Source: Kallotenue papyrolyticum
GTDB lineage: Bacteria; Chloroflexota; Chloroflexia; Chloroflexales; Kallotenuaceae
Direction: 5' to 3'
Assembly: GCF_000526415.1 (NCBI RefSeq)
Contig: NZ_JAGA01000002.1
Coordinates: forward strand, 186,001-250,000
Length of the DNA stretch: 64,000 nt
Position 1 is the first letter of the stretch; each line of letters begins with the position of its first letter. Of this stretch, positions 63,436 to 64,000 are shown in pieces. The notes below the pieces were generated by a model. That model was not told the origin of the DNA and made no database searches. It saw only the letters and a list, made by a program, of their open reading frames with translations. The position numbers were made by a program, and so were the translations under genes.

Positions 63436-64000
63436 ATGCTGCTCGAAGTTCGAGAAATTGTCAAACGCTACGGCGCGACGACCGTGTTGCGCGGCGTTTC
63501 GCTGGCCGCCGCAGCGGGCGAGATCGTCTGCCTGCTAGGACCGAGCGGCTGCGGCAAATCCACGCTGCTGCGGGTGATCGCCGGGTTGGAGAGCGACTAC
63601 CAGGGCACGGTTCGCTTCGCAGGGCAGCCGATCGACCGCGTGCCGGTGCACCGACGCGGCTTTGGCTTTATGTTCCAGGAGTTCGCGCTGCTGCCGCACC
63701 GCAGCGTCGGCGAGAACATCGCCTTTGGCCTGCGCATGCAGCGCCGTCCGCGCGCCGAGATCGAACGGCGCGTCGCCGAGATGCTGGAGCTGGTGGGGCT
63801 GCGCGGCTATGCCGCGCGCTCGATCTTCGAACTCTCCGGCGGTGAGCGGCAACGCGTGGCGCTGGCGCGCTCGCTGGCGCCCGCGCCGCGCCTGTTGCTG
63901 CTGGACGAGCCGCTGGGCGCGCTGGATCGCACCCTGCGCGAGCGGCTGACCGACGAGCTGCGCGCCATGCTCAAGCGCGCCGGCATCACCAGCGTCTATG
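63436..64000 (+). CDS. ABC transporter ATP-binding protein, importer type (3' end outside window)
   Basis: The visible 188 residues hold Walker [15 protein letters not shown], the Q-loop [11 protein letters not shown], the signature [17 protein letters not shown] and Walker [14 protein letters not shown]. The Q-loop and GLRMQRRP spacing resemble PotA/FbpC/ThiQ-type importers of polyamines, iron or thiamine. The C-terminus and any regulatory domain, and the permease and receptor genes, are beyond the edge. Substrate is not deducible. Confidence 0.93.
   Translation, partial: MLLEVREIVKRYGATTVLRGVSLAAAAGEIVCLLGPSGCGKSTLLRVIAGLESDYQGTVRFAGQPIDRVPVHRRGFGFMFQEFALLPHRSVGENIAFGLRMQRRPRAEIERRVAEMLELVGLRGYAARSIFELSGGERQRVALARSLAPAPRLLLLDEPLGALDRTLRERLTDELRAMLKRAGITSVY

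Overview
The window is 64 kb of GC-rich chromosomal DNA. Intact genes are packed on both strands with very few gaps. Gene content and protein style point to a bacterium of the phylum Chloroflexota, probably class Chloroflexia. The evidence is a soluble Ser/Thr kinase fused to a PQQ propeller, a secreted M14 peptidase with the paired C-terminal repeats common in that phylum, lipoprotein solute receptors, a Helicase_C_3 protein, a two-domain 6-phosphofructokinase, and a rpmB | asp23-fakA block of Firmicutes-like order. Genus cannot be resolved from the window. Promoters mostly show a TATAAT/TACAAT -10 box with a weak -35 box, and many genes have strong AGGAGG ribosome sites that decide their starts.

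Region 1-18000: the end of a peptide-type ABC receptor and a VanZ protein (+) face a long run of minus-strand genes. These are rsfS with a small membrane protein, the threonine-degradation pair tdh-kbl, mrp-moaA (Fe-S carrier and molybdopterin synthesis), upp, a three-gene ABC export module (permease, ATPase, large exported accessory protein), a double bacterial-PH protein, plsC, a PfkB-type kinase lacking its usual catalytic Asp, an SPFH protein and a zinc dehydrogenase. A GT87 membrane glycosyltransferase sits on + inside this stretch. A 29-bp direct repeat pair lies between the dehydrogenase and fmt.

Region 18000-36800: fmt, an acyl-CoA dehydrogenase, then rodA followed by a phospho-signalling cassette: PQQ-propeller kinase, PP2C phosphatase, VWA protein, zinc-ribbon FHA protein and an 82-residue protein. 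This resembles the actinobacterial rodA/pstP/pknB/fha cluster but is built from different sensor parts, and it is the best candidate in the window for a poorly described system. Next come a GNAT protein, tpiA, an unknown protein, a 33-residue membrane peptide, a NarL-type two-component pair with a cysteine-bearing GAF domain, a GT4 glycosyltransferase behind a perfect leader hairpin, a Helicase_C_3 protein, a Ca2+/H+ exchanger and a TerC protein.

Region 36800-54000: a LysR regulator and prmC, a CAP-domain protein, a HAD phosphatase, rpmB, asp23, fakA and two fakB/DegV genes (fatty-acid kinase), a secreted M14 peptidase overlapping an AddB-like helicase-nuclease, a glycine-zipper protein, an RlmI-type methyltransferase, two small proteins, phosphomannomutase/phosphoglucomutase and a two-repeat lipoprotein.

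Region 54000-64000: ssrA (tmRNA) with a good promoter and a terminator, then a 580-base gap holding a decayed minus-strand gene with an in-frame TGA and an AT-rich island. This leads into tctC-tctB-tctA (tripartite carboxylate uptake), pckG (GTP PEP carboxykinase) and a 743-residue eukaryote-like double phosphofructokinase. Carboxylate import, PEP formation and the control point of glycolysis therefore sit side by side. The window closes with a double-GNAT protein and the start of an ABC importer ATPase.
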